A stretch of DNA of 47,603 bases from Atopobiaceae bacterium. GTDB taxonomy: Bacteria > Actinomycetota > Coriobacteriia > Coriobacteriales > Atopobiaceae. The stretch's first letter is position 1. Every line of letters starts with the position of its first letter. A model generated the notes under the pieces. It was not told the origin of the DNA. It did not search any database and saw nothing but the letters and a program-made list of their open reading frames with translations. Location: positions 1 through 47,603 of the forward strand of contig JAGAVX010000094.1 in NCBI GenBank assembly GCA_017941705.1. The letters are read 5' to 3'. Position numbers and translations under genes: made by a program. Positions 26,074 through 40,833 of the stretch are shown piece by piece.

Positions 26074-26103
26074 ATCATACCCCAATATCGGCCAATAACA
26101 CAA
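26074..26103 (-). promoter_or_regulatory. Candidate promoter of tRNA-Ser
   Basis: On the minus strand TTGTGT (26098-26103) and TATGAT (26074-26079) are separated by 18 bp and stand 18 bp upstream of the tRNA 5' end. Confidence 0.5.
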
Positions 26104-26194
26104 CATAATCTGAGAATACAAAACTAAATCCTGTATGGCGCTGAACGGCATCGACTCTGTGCGTCGCGCCCGTCGGTGTCGCCTGTGCTGCGGG

Positions 26195-27175
26195 TTACCT
26201 GAGAAACTCGCCATCTGCGATGATGTCGCCCCGATGCCTTCTGATCTTCTCCCAGGAGAACCTGGCTAGCAGGTCGTCCGGAGAGAGCTCCTCACCGGGT
26301 TCGGCAAGCCCAACCGCGCAGGCGAGCTTGCCGACAACGTGCCTCGGGCTCACCCCCGACTCCCTGATTGCCCCAAGGTCCAGGTCGCGGTCTCTCTTGG
26401 ACAGGCGTCGTCCATCTGGTGCCATCAGCAATGGCACATGCGCGTACTCAGGCGTCCGGTACCCCAAAAGCTTGCAGATGTAGGCCTGCCGTGCGGCGCT
26501 CCCCAACAGGTCGTGACCGCGAACCACCTGGTTTACGCCCATCAGGGCATCGTCGACGACCACTGCCAGCTGATAGGCAAACACGCCGTCGCTGCGCCGC
26601 ACCAGAAAGTCGCCGCAGTCGTGCGCCAAGACCTCGCGGTGAGGCCCATAGACCAGGTCCTCAAAGCACACGGTCCCATCGGGATCGTCCTCGGCGGGGA
26701 CTCGCAGCCGGATCGCGGGCTTGCGAAGCCTCATGCGCTCTTTGACCTCCGCCGGCGTCAGGTCACGGCAAGTTCCCTGATAGACGTAGGTGCCGTCCGA
26801 GGCGTGCGGGGCGCTCGCGGCGTGGAGCTGCGAGCGCGTGCAGAAGCAGGGATAGGTGAGGCCCCGTGCGTCGAGCCGAGCGAGGGCTTCCTCGTAGAGC
26901 TCGGTTCGATCGCTCTGGTAGTACGGGCCCTCATCCCAGTCGAGGCCAAGCCACAAGAGGTCGTCCATGAGCTTGCTGGCGCGCTCCTGGCTCTGCGCTC
27001 TCGGATCGAGGTCCTCGATGCGCATGACCATGCGCCCGCCCGCAGAGCGTGCGCCGAGCCAGGCGAGAAGCGATGAGAACGCGTTGCCCACGTGCATGCG
27101 ACCCGAGGGAGTCGGGGCAAAGCGGCCGACAACGGGCGGTCGTTGACCCGTCTTTATCGATAGTTTGGTATCCAT
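26195..27175 (-). CDS. gluQ: Glutamyl-Q tRNA(Asp) synthetase
   Basis: This 326-residue protein is a catalytic-core paralogue of glutamyl-tRNA synthetase that lacks the anticodon-binding domain. GluQRS enzymes attach glutamate to queuosine at position 34 of tRNA-Asp. Seen here: the HIGH-type motif PTPSGRMHVGNA, RIEDLDPR, the zinc-site cysteines CFCTR and GTCRDL, and the KMSKS-type RRLSKRDRDLDL. The length rules out full GltX, which has about 480 residues. The ATG at 27175 is the best homologous start, although its ribosome site is weak. Only AT-rich leader DNA separates it from the divergent arcC. Confidence 0.9.
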   Translation of the reverse strand: MDTKLSIKTGQRPPVVGRFAPTPSGRMHVGNAFSSLLAWLGARSAGGRMVMRIEDLDPRAQSQERASKLMDDLLWLGLDWDEGPYYQSDRTELYEEALARLDARGLTYPCFCTRSQLHAASAPHASDGTYVYQGTCRDLTPAEVKERMRLRKPAIRLRVPAEDDPDGTVCFEDLVYGPHREVLAHDCGDFLVRRSDGVFAYQLAVVVDDALMGVNQVVRGHDLLGSAARQAYICKLLGYRTPEYAHVPLLMAPDGRRLSKRDRDLDLGAIRESGVSPRHVVGKLACAVGLAEPGEELSPDDLLARFSWEKIRRHRGDIIADGEFLR

Positions 27176-27233
27176 GAGCCCATGGTATTCCTTTTGCTGC
27201 GGGCCTCGCATAGACAGCATCAGCAATTATGCT

Positions 27234-27448
27234 GTCAGCTATGCATCTACATTAATATTTATGCATTAATATCCGTATTAATAAACTCAACTAAACTAAA
27301 CTACCTTTGGAAACGAAAAAATGACCGTTTGCAGAATCCAATATAAAGCACGCTCTGATAGCCCTAGGATTTAACTTAGGTACTTATAAAGCTGCTCGCC
27401 TTATTTCGATTACGTGAGCGCTGCATACAAACGAGGAATGGAGAAGAA
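27234..27448 (+). promoter_or_regulatory. AT-rich leader of arcC with iterated motifs
   Basis: This stretch is far more AT-rich than its surroundings. It contains two ATGCAT sites (27241-27246, 27261-27266), three ATTAATA motifs (27251, 27265, 27277; spacings 14 and 12 bp) and TATAAA hexamers at 27342-27347 and 27385-27390 that could be -10 elements. The iterated motifs look like operator sites for arcC, but no known regulator consensus fits convincingly. Confidence 0.45.
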
Positions 27449-28411
27449 ATGGCTAAGTTCGAGTCCCCCGATCGCGTAGTCATCGCTCTGGGCGGCAACG
27501 CTCTTGGCGACACGCCCGAGGAGCAGATTGCTCGCGTGCGCGCAGCGGCACCCACGCTGCTCAAGGTTATCGAGATGGGTAACGAGATCATCATCACCCA
27601 CGGCAACGGCCCGCAGGTCGGCATGATTCAGAATGCCTTTGCCACCGCCAACGCCGTCGACCCCAAGTACCCCAAGATCGACCTTCCCGAGTGCGGCGCA
27701 ATGAGCCAGGGCTACATCGGATATCACCTGCAGCAGGCCATCGGCGTTGCCATGCACAAGGCTTACAAGCGCTGGCACGTGGCCACCGTTGTCACCCAGA
27801 TCGAGGTCGACCCCGATGACCCCGCGTTCCTCAACCCCACCAAGCCGATCGGCGTCTTCATGACCGAGGAGCAGGCCGCCTCCGAGAAGGCAGAGCATCC
27901 CGACTGGACGCTCGTCGAGGATTCCGGCCGTGGCTATCGCCGCGTCGTCGCCAGCCCCATCCCCCGCAAGATCGTCGAGGCTGACTCGATCATCAACCTT
28001 CTTGACGACGAGTTCATCGTCATCGCCTGCGGTGGCGGCGGCGTGCCCGTGGTCCGTGACTACAACGACAAGGGCGCCTACAAGGGCGTCGCGGCCGTCA
28101 TCGACAAGGACATGGCCGGCGAGCTGCTCGCCGAGGACTGCCGTGCCGACATGCTGGTGCTGCTGACCGCCGTCGATCACGTTGCCATCAACTTTGGCAA
28201 GCCCGATCAGGAGGACCTCTCCGACATCACCGCCGAGCAGGCGCGCGAGTACGCCGACGCCGGCCAGTTTGGCAAGGGTTCCATGGAGCCCAAGGTCCGC
28301 GCCGCCATCAAGTTCGTCGAGAGCCGTCCCGGCCGCACCTGCATCATCGGCAGCCTCGAGAAGGCCGCCGAGGCCATCGCCGGCCTTTCGGGCACCCGCA
28401 TTCACGCGTAA
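27449..28411 (+). CDS. arcC: Carbamate kinase
   Basis: This 320-residue cytosolic enzyme transfers phosphate from carbamoyl phosphate to ADP, yielding ATP, ammonia and CO2. It has VIALGGNAL, the substrate loop THGNGPQVGM, and IACGGGGVPVV. It is the energy-yielding last step of the agmatine (or arginine) deiminase route; ptcA and aguA lie 12-17 kb downstream. In enterococci arcC is the fourth gene of the agmatine operon, so here it is separated. Codon use is strongly biased, as in nifJ and aguA, suggesting high expression. A terminator follows. Nearby carB makes or uses the same intermediate. Confidence 0.95.
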   Translation: MAKFESPDRVVIALGGNALGDTPEEQIARVRAAAPTLLKVIEMGNEIIITHGNGPQVGMIQNAFATANAVDPKYPKIDLPECGAMSQGYIGYHLQQAIGVAMHKAYKRWHVATVVTQIEVDPDDPAFLNPTKPIGVFMTEEQAASEKAEHPDWTLVEDSGRGYRRVVASPIPRKIVEADSIINLLDDEFIVIACGGGGVPVVRDYNDKGAYKGVAAVIDKDMAGELLAEDCRADMLVLLTAVDHVAINFGKPDQEDLSDITAEQAREYADAGQFGKGSMEPKVRAAIKFVESRPGRTCIIGSLEKAAEAIAGLSGTRIHA

Positions 28412-28442
28412 TCCCTCGCGCAAAGAGGACCCTCTTCTTATC

Positions 28443-28486
28443 AAAGGGACGGGCCGGTCGCCACGTGCGTCCGGCCCGTCCCTTTG
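28443..28486 (+). terminator. arcC intrinsic terminator
   Basis: A 15-bp stem starting AAAGGGACGGGCCGG has a 13-nt loop and is followed by a short T-run (TTTG), 32 bp after the arcC stop. Confidence 0.88.
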
Positions 28487-28583
28487 TGCATGTGCTCTAA
28501 ACGGTGTATGGTAGTCCCCGCCCGATCGTCCGGCTCGACCGAAGCCGGTGCCGAGGGCTCGCAGGACCGTCGAGAGGATGCCC

Positions 28584-29234
28584 ATGGGACAGAGCATTAC
28601 CAATATGGAGGGCTTTGAGCTGGGAGAGCCCGTGCTTATATGTCGCTGGCGACTCTCAAACCGCAAGCTTCCCCTCGAGAATCGCCACATGCGCGCTCTG
28701 GTTGCTCGCACGGTCAACGGCATGCAGGTTCCCGTCGAGCTGATGGCGTGGGCAAAGCAGCACATCGAGTGGACGCTCGAGCAAGGCTCTGCCGACAACC
28801 CCAACGGTACGCTCATGCTGATCGTGGACGATCAGGGGAGGGCGGCGATGACCGTGGGGCCGTACGTGCCTCTCGAGGACGTCTCGCTCTCGGGGCTTGT
28901 CCGTCGGGCCGATCGTGCGCAGGTAGAGGCGGCAAAGACGGGCGTGGCTCCCGAGACCCTGTGGGTCGTCATGGGTAACGAGCTCGCATGGGATCCTGGT
29001 GAGGGCTGTACGCCGTCAGGCTCTGCCTCGCTGGTGCTCCATCTGGCGCAGACGCTTGGCATCGACGTCAGGGCGTGGTCTGGGCTGAGCGATGCCGTGG
29101 CCACGCAGGCGATCGACTTCGATGAGGCGTTTTTGGTCTCGGACGAGCATGGCATCGTGCCTGCGTCGGATGCCGACGGCGCGAATGGCAGGCGTCTGGC
29201 GCTTGGCTACCAGAGGCTCTTGGGCCGCAGGTAG
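28584..29234 (+). CDS. Unrecognised protein, possible aminotransferase-IV-like end
   Basis: This 216-residue soluble protein has no TM span. The last 35 residues (FLVSDEHGIVPASDADG) loosely recall the C-terminal part of class IV aminotransferases, but the lysine-bearing N-terminal region of that family is not evident; I treat this as weak. The ATG at 28584 is chosen because GAGAGG lies seven bases before it; another ATG at 28578 sits directly against the ribosome site. It is flanked by terminators on both sides, so it is transcribed alone. Confidence 0.55.
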   Translation: MGQSITNMEGFELGEPVLICRWRLSNRKLPLENRHMRALVARTVNGMQVPVELMAWAKQHIEWTLEQGSADNPNGTLMLIVDDQGRAAMTVGPYVPLEDVSLSGLVRRADRAQVEAAKTGVAPETLWVVMGNELAWDPGEGCTPSGSASLVLHLAQTLGIDVRAWSGLSDAVATQAIDFDEAFLVSDEHGIVPASDADGANGRRLALGYQRLLGRR

Positions 29235-29282
29235 GCGTATCCTGCCGAGGTGCTGTCGCAATTTGAAACCCTAGTTTCAACT

Positions 29283-29306
29283 GGGGATTCAATCCCCTCA
29301 TTTTTT
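29283..29306 (+). terminator. Intrinsic terminator
   Basis: The stem GGGGAT/ATCCCC is followed by TCATTTTTT, 49 bp after the preceding stop codon. A second hairpin GAAAC/GTTTC lies just upstream. Confidence 0.85.
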
Positions 29307-29478
29307 CGTGCGGATGCGTGGTCTTTGGGGGATAATAGAGTGTCAATGCGCTATCACTATAGTAGTCACCGTTGTGCCTAGGCGCGACGTGGCTGGGGCG
29401 GTAAGGAGAGGGACCGCCCCGCGCATAAGAGGGGAAGTACCGGGTCCAACAGCCCGGCTGTATCGATAAGGAGAGGAT

Positions 29479-33015
<3,537 letters not shown>

Positions 33016-33057
33016 GCGCCACTTTGGTGCTACGCACCGGCACGATAGGCTGAGCAG

Positions 33058-33093
33058 GGAGCCCCACGTCACAAGGCGTGGGGCTCCTTCTTG
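33058..33093 (+). terminator. nifJ intrinsic terminator
   Basis: An 11-bp perfect stem (GGAGCCCCACG and complement) with an 8-nt loop is followed by TTCTTGTG, 42 bp after the nifJ stop. Confidence 0.88.
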
Positions 33094-33183
33094 TGCGAAG
33101 GAGCCTACTCCCGATGCATCGGACGACGGGAGTGCCTCTTGCGATACCATGGGCTCAGCCAAAGCTCAACGAGAGGGGTCGTG

Positions 33184-33612
33184 ATGATCCGAGACGTTCG
33201 CCCAGCCGACGCTCACGATGTCTGGGCAATCATTACGCAGTCGCTGGGCTATACCAGTGGGGAAGCCGTCGTGCGCCGTCGTATCTCCTATCTGGCCGAA
33301 GACCAGCGCTGCATCTCGCTGGTGCACGAGGACGCGGACGGTCGGGTGACGGGGTTCATCCATGCCTTGCGCTATGACACCTTGCATAACGAGGGTGGAT
33401 GGGATGTGATCTCGCTCGCGGTGCTGCCTGCCTACCAGGGTGAGGGCGTTGGAAAGCGCCTGCTTGGGGCGCTGGAGGAGCGTGTGGCCGCCTGTGGCGG
33501 AAGCTTTGTGCGGCTCAACTCACGTGTCGAGCGAGTGGACGCCCATGGGTTCTACGAGCATGTGGGCTACGAGTGCGACAAGCTGCAGAAGCACTTCGTC
33601 AAGCACCTGTAG
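33184..33612 (+). CDS. GNAT-family N-acetyltransferase
   Basis: This 142-residue acetyl-CoA-dependent acetyltransferase has VISLAVLPAYQGEGVGKRLL, the V-x-x-x-x-Q-G-x-G/A acetyl-CoA pyrophosphate loop, followed by the C-terminal signature NSRVERVDAHGFYEHVGY. Such small enzymes acetylate small molecules or protein N-termini; the substrate is unknown. The ATG at 33184 follows GAGAGGGG, with a GTG one codon earlier as an alternative. It has its own short leader after the nifJ terminator. Confidence 0.85.
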   Translation: MIRDVRPADAHDVWAIITQSLGYTSGEAVVRRRISYLAEDQRCISLVHEDADGRVTGFIHALRYDTLHNEGGWDVISLAVLPAYQGEGVGKRLLGALEERVAACGGSFVRLNSRVERVDAHGFYEHVGYECDKLQKHFVKHL

Positions 33613-33927
33613 GGAAGGCGACAGGGGCTTGCAGCACCGCTCGTCGGTGCAATGGGCACGCTTGCAGATATGACATATCACGAGGAATGCAAAAGTTGGC
33701 ATTTGACAGAGAAATGCCTGTGTAAGATACGCGCCACGAGTGCTGGCGAAACTGCGTGCTCTATTACAGATATGCATATGCATCGACAATATCGCCATGT
33801 GACTGCATATATTGCAGTAGTGTTGCAATCTGACGTGTAACCCAAGGTGTTCTGTCAGTATAGACAAGGGTTTTCTGAGGCCCCTTTGCGCCAAAGCGTC
33901 TGTTGGTACGAGCGGAAGGAGCCACTT
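33613..33927 (+). promoter_or_regulatory. AT-rich leader of carB
   Basis: This 315-bp gap has TTGACA (33703-33708) with TAAGAT 14 bp downstream (short spacing), tandem ATGCAT sites (33772-33783) and a perfect inverted repeat ACTGCA-TATAT-TGCAGT (33802-33818) suited to a dimeric repressor. The carB ribosome site AAGGAG ends the region. No gene is visible. ATGCAT pairs also occur before arcC. Confidence 0.45.
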
Positions 33928-37158
<3,231 letters not shown>

Positions 37159-37189
37159 CGGCTGGTTACGCCTAAGTGCACCGAGATGC

Positions 37190-37224
37190 GTCGGCCCCTT
37201 CCGCCTCGTGGCGGGAGGGGCCGA
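37190..37224 (+). terminator. Probable carB terminator
   Basis: A near-perfect stem of about 15 bp (GTCGGCCCC and complement at its base) lies 31 bp past carB. The T-tract is poor. Confidence 0.6.
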
Positions 37225-37364
37225 CTCCGTTGCGTGCGGTTTGCCTCCGGTATAGGTCTCCACCTGCGAATTTCAACTTCTATAAACCTCGACGTAGGCG
37301 TGGTTTGCCCTCAAGCTGGTACCTGTGAGTGATATGAAATCGCGGTAGGCGAGGAGGTGCGACG

Positions 37365-37640
37365 GTGGGCGAGCCACGGACCATCATTGTTTGCAACTGG
37401 CATGACTGTCCCTTTGTAGCGGATGCCACCTCGCGCTTTGCCGAGAAGCACGGCCTGACCTCGCGCGAACGTGATGTGCTCGAGCTGGTCGTGGATGGGC
37501 TCGATGTGGCGGGTATCGCCGAGGCGCTGGTCATCTCCATGGGGACGGTCAAAGCGCATCTGCATCGCATCTACCAAAAGGCCGGCGTGTCAGGCCGTGC
37601 CGAACTCATGCGTGCCTATGCTGCTTTTGGCCGCTCCTGA
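37365..37640 (+). CDS. Short LuxR-type DNA-binding protein
   Basis: This 91-residue protein is almost only a GerE/LuxR helix-turn-helix (about 27-85: LTSRERDVLELVVDG, then GTVKAHLHRIYQKAGV). Its short N-terminus contains a Cys pair (CNWHDCP) that could be redox- or metal-sensitive; no receiver or TM segment is present. It begins at a GTG after GAGGAGGTG. It stands alone between the carB terminator and the first inverted-repeat element. The target is unknown. Confidence 0.8.
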   Translation: MGEPRTIIVCNWHDCPFVADATSRFAEKHGLTSRERDVLELVVDGLDVAGIAEALVISMGTVKAHLHRIYQKAGVSGRAELMRAYAAFGRS

Positions 37641-37696
37641 CGCACCCCACTGCAGGGGACCCATCCGCGGCACTGTGACACTCAAAGAGAGGGACA

Positions 37697-37920
37697 TGAA
37701 GCAAAACCTCGCCTAACCTGAAGAAAATAGGCGATATGGCAATATGTTTTGAGAGCATATTCACTTCGGGATAATCAGCCGTCTCTAGCTGTGACAAATG
37801 CGCAGGTATTTGAGTTGCTGTCTCAAACCGAAGACACAACTCTTTGTCATTAATGACGTGTACGGAAAATTAAATTGCCATATCGCCCATTTTCTTCAGG
37901 TTAGGCGGGGTTTTGCTTCA
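37697..37920. repeat. Inverted-terminus element, copy 1
   Basis: This 224-bp element has 47-nt terminal inverted repeats (37697-37743 and 37874-37920; two mismatches), each starting TGAAGCAAAACC and containing AACCTGAAGAAAAT and CGATATGGCAAT. The 130-bp interior has an 11-bp internal hairpin (37812-37842). The right end coincides with the stop codon of the neighbouring nuclease-fold gene. No transposase is encoded. Confidence 0.85.
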
Positions 37921-39168
37921 GCTTTCACTGCCAAAGACACGCAGGTCCCCGTCATCCTCCTCGCCAGTCGAATCAAAAACGTCCGCAAACCAAGAATCAT
38001 CTGAGTCCATATAATCGTTGACCCATGATTCGTCATCCACTGACTCCTGGGCCCATGTCGAAGGGTCTTCGGTCCACTCGAGGGAATCGCTTTCGCCTAG
38101 CCACCGCCCTTCACTCGAAGAGGTGGTGCCATCTTCTGTCATGCCAAACTGCAGCTTCTCGGTGTCTTTCGTAGTGGATTCGATCAGCAAGCGTCTTCTA
38201 AGTAGCGCACGCCTTTCTGCAAAAGCGCCTTCATTCTCGGGCCGTAGTTGCTTGTTGAAGCGAAGCGCAAGGCGCAAGACTGTAGCATGGAACAGCCTCG
38301 TATCAAAGAGTTCCGTGCTGGTTAGTTCGATGACTTCCACACCCATGCGCTCGAGAGCTTTGCGTCGCATGGAATCGCTTGCCCGACTATTCTCATCATG
38401 GAACTCGGTGCTGTTGAACTCTAGGTCGAGCTTGATGTCTTTCCAATAGAGGTCTGGCTTTGCGCTGTTACGCAGGGTGTGCCTGCGTCCTGCCTTTGAT
38501 AAGACGATGGGCGGGTTGAGCATAGGTTTGGGCAATGCGTAACCACCGAGCCGACGAGGAAGACAAAGAAGCAGATATAGCGATGTCTCCATAGGGGAGG
38601 CGGAGTTGGGGAGCACGTAGTCGAGTGCCTTGATTGCTCGTGCCGATCCGGGTGCAGACTTCATCACATTAAGAAACCCGCGCAGTCTCTTGGGAGTCGA
38701 AAGTGGAGGCTGGTGGTATATGGTAATGTGGCCCGTTGCATCTGGATCGAGACCGCCTACTTCGACATCTCGGCGGTAGGTGCCACAAAACTCCATGCCC
38801 AACGCTACAAGCTCAGGCAAATCCAACTTGGTGGCAAGCTGGAGGAATACGAACTCGGGAGAGCTTACGTATATGTTGCTTGCTACTTGTCGAAACGCCG
38901 TAGGGGCAAGGGGGCTTTTCCAAATTCTTGCGACAACCGCCTTCGACCTGCTTCTTTGTTCCCTCGTTCGCACGAGGACTTCAAGCGGATGGTCTGCGCA
39001 CGGCTTCTCGATTCCGAGCCGCCAGATTTTCATATCGGCGATTATCCTTTGTGACGAGGTTGCATCCGCGAGGTTTCGTACGCTCGCGGGGCAGCGCTCA
39101 ATCCTAGTCGTGGCGCTTGAGCTCCGATAATGTGCTAATGCCGAGAAGCCTTGGACGTATACGTTCAT
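37918..39168 (-). CDS. Restriction-endonuclease-like protein (DUF559/AbiEi-like)
   Basis: This 416-residue protein has an N-terminal part of about 150 residues of the AbiEi-antitoxin-like kind seen in many Coriobacteriia (VSSPEFVFLQLA, then ELVALGMEFCGTYRRD). A Vsr/PDDEXK-like core follows (DLYWKDIKLDLEFNSTEFH, then RRKALERMGVEVIELT), with an acidic, Ser/Asp-rich C-terminal tail. The start is the ATG at 39168, after GGAGGG. The gene is less GC-rich than its neighbours and is bracketed by two inverted-terminus elements, which suggests transfer. Family assignment is by pattern; whether it cuts DNA or acts as a regulator is not known. Confidence 0.65.
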   Translation of the reverse strand: MNVYVQGFSALAHYRSSSATTRIERCPASVRNLADATSSQRIIADMKIWRLGIEKPCADHPLEVLVRTREQRSRSKAVVARIWKSPLAPTAFRQVASNIYVSSPEFVFLQLATKLDLPELVALGMEFCGTYRRDVEVGGLDPDATGHITIYHQPPLSTPKRLRGFLNVMKSAPGSARAIKALDYVLPNSASPMETSLYLLLCLPRRLGGYALPKPMLNPPIVLSKAGRRHTLRNSAKPDLYWKDIKLDLEFNSTEFHDENSRASDSMRRKALERMGVEVIELTSTELFDTRLFHATVLRLALRFNKQLRPENEGAFAERRALLRRRLLIESTTKDTEKLQFGMTEDGTTSSSEGRWLGESDSLEWTEDPSTWAQESVDDESWVNDYMDSDDSWFADVFDSTGEEDDGDLRVFGSES

Positions 39169-39210
39169 ACGCAATCCCTCCGACGTGCGGCTGTGAAGGA
39201 AAGTATACGA

Positions 39211-39412
39211 TTACCTGAAGAAAATGGACGATATGGCAATATTGTTTTGAGTGACATGTGCCTTAGGCGTAAAACCACTTCCATCCCAAAAAGTGCCAGC
39301 TTGACTAGCTGCGGTTTTGCAATGCGTTAGATGTGGGGAGAAGCGCGCCACGGATACTCTGCAAAAGAAATTGCCATATCGCCATTTTTCTTCAGGTTGT
39401 AAGAGGTTCTGC
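39211..39412. repeat. Inverted-terminus element, copy 2
   Basis: This roughly 200-bp copy has arms of about 30 nt (39211-39240 and 39370-39399) with AACCTGAAG/GATATGGCAAT cores. The right arm extends to 39412 with a degenerate GCAGAACCTC. The left outer part is missing and is replaced by the leader of the nuclease-fold gene. The interior is 129 bp and unlike copy 1, except for an initial ATTGTTTTGAG. No reading frame of note. Confidence 0.78.
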
Positions 39413-39455
39413 GTTACGTGATCGCTGGGAACGGGAAAGATGTGTCTTTCGGCCC

Positions 39456-40478
39456 TTAGCTGGACCAAAAGTCCTGCTTGAGCTCGTTGCGGTTTTTGGT
39501 TTCGGTCTTGACCATGATGTTGTGCACGTGGGTCTTGATGGTGCCCTCGGATAGGAACAGCTCCTGCGCAATCGTACGGTTGTCCTTGCCCTCGATGACC
39601 ATGGCCAGCACCTCGCGCTCGCGCTTGGATAGGTTGTGCGCGCTGGCATAGGCCGGCAGTTGATCTTCGATGTGACGCACGAGGTCGCGGGTGCGTTTGC
39701 TGCCGTCGTCGCGAGCGGCCGGACCCGCTCCCCCCACGGGAGAGGCGGGTGTGACCTCGGGCGGCGCGTTAAACCGAAACGCCAGCGTCTGCAGCGAGCC
39801 GCGGATCACGTGGTAGGCCACGAAGAGCATCATCACGTTTTCGGAGAAGTTGCGTTCCGACAGATACAGCATGAACCAGCCGCTGTCGGGAGAGGGGATG
39901 GGCGAAGCGAGGATGATCCACCAGTCCTCGAGCAGGATGCAGGCAAGCAGCCCCCATAAAAAGAGGTAGCGGTTTCGCAGCCTGCCAAGGCGCTCGCAGT
40001 AGGGCATGTCGTCCGAGCGCCGCCACATGAGGTAGGCGTAGGCAAGGCCAAATGCCGTAAACACCTGGCGCAGCGTATAGAACAGCCACTGGCGGAAGGG
40101 CCCATACGGCAGTCCCCAAATGACGATGCAGCACGCAGCGACAAAGACGGCCACGGGTATCACTTGCATACGTCGGTCGTGCACGTCGAGGATGTCTAGC
40201 AGCATGACCCACAGGCTCGCCATCACGCCTGCTCCGGAGAGGATGCGCAGCAGTGGAATGGGTATCTCGTAGTAGCTCTCTACCGAGTACGGGATGTTCT
40301 GGTTGAGGAACTCGATGCCAAAGATGCCGCAGATGTCAATGATATAGAACACGAAGAATGCTGCCTGCGGAATAAGCGAGCGCTTGCGCGAGACGGCGTA
40401 GGCGGCAACGGAGAGCATCGCTGCGGCAAAGCAGACGAGGATGAGAGCGATAGTGTACACAAAGATGACCGCGTTCAT
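39456..40478 (-). CDS. Seven-TM LuxR-family regulator
   Basis: This 340-residue one-component regulator has about seven hydrophobic spans (about 5-240) followed by a C-terminal GerE-type HTH (about 275-335: LSKREREVLAMVIEG, then GTIKTHVHNIM). The type is common in Coriobacteriia. Lactic-acid bacteria use a membrane LuxR protein, AguR, to switch on the agmatine operon, and this gene is divergent to ptcA, so a role as agmatine sensor is likely by position. The ATG at 40478 follows AAAGGACGGAG. A 66-codon upstream extension is not supported. Confidence 0.85.
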   Translation of the reverse strand: MNAVIFVYTIALILVCFAAAMLSVAAYAVSRKRSLIPQAAFFVFYIIDICGIFGIEFLNQNIPYSVESYYEIPIPLLRILSGAGVMASLWVMLLDILDVHDRRMQVIPVAVFVAACCIVIWGLPYGPFRQWLFYTLRQVFTAFGLAYAYLMWRRSDDMPYCERLGRLRNRYLFLWGLLACILLEDWWIILASPIPSPDSGWFMLYLSERNFSENVMMLFVAYHVIRGSLQTLAFRFNAPPEVTPASPVGGAGPAARDDGSKRTRDLVRHIEDQLPAYASAHNLSKREREVLAMVIEGKDNRTIAQELFLSEGTIKTHVHNIMVKTETKNRNELKQDFWSS

Positions 40479-40833
40479 CGGGCTCCGTCCTTTGGGGCCA
40501 CCCTTACTCCAACAGGGTGAATCGTACAACATTGGTCGCTTTCGGTTTTCGCGTTGCCGTATCAGGCTTGCTGGATTTGCGCTTTCAACTGGTGGGTTTA
40601 GCAAAGATATAAATCGGCGGGGGGCACTGAGCCGGACGATGATGCTGCGGTATCCACGCCATGTCCTAAACCGCAAGTTTATTTGGGGTTGAATTCGCTA
40701 AACAGCAGGTAAACCTGCATCTTTTTGCAATCGTGCCGACGAGTGCGCATAGTCAGAGTCGGCAAGTGTTTGGACGGCGGCGCGGCCGCCAACCCCTCGG
40801 AGCCGGGTCATCCGGCACAGAAAGGAGCTCATC
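40479..40833. promoter_or_regulatory. Divergent LuxR-ptcA intergenic region
   Basis: This 355-bp gap has no gene. On the minus strand TTGAAA (40583-40588), an 18-bp spacer and TGATAC (40559-40564) may drive the LuxR gene. The perfect palindrome GCAGGT-AA-ACCTGC (40705-40718) is a candidate regulator site. The ptcA side has hairpins TGCCGAC/GTCGGCA (40734-40764) and GGCGGC-GCG-GCCGCC (40776-40790). Confidence 0.5.

Noticed and set aside
29307..29478. Riboswitch in the nifJ leader
   Set aside because: Several GC hairpins are visible, but no known riboswitch core or terminator/antiterminator pair could be drawn.
37697..39412. Composite transposon carrying the nuclease-fold gene
   Set aside because: There is no transposase, no clear target duplication at the outer ends, and copy 2 lacks one outer arm; kept only as an open question.
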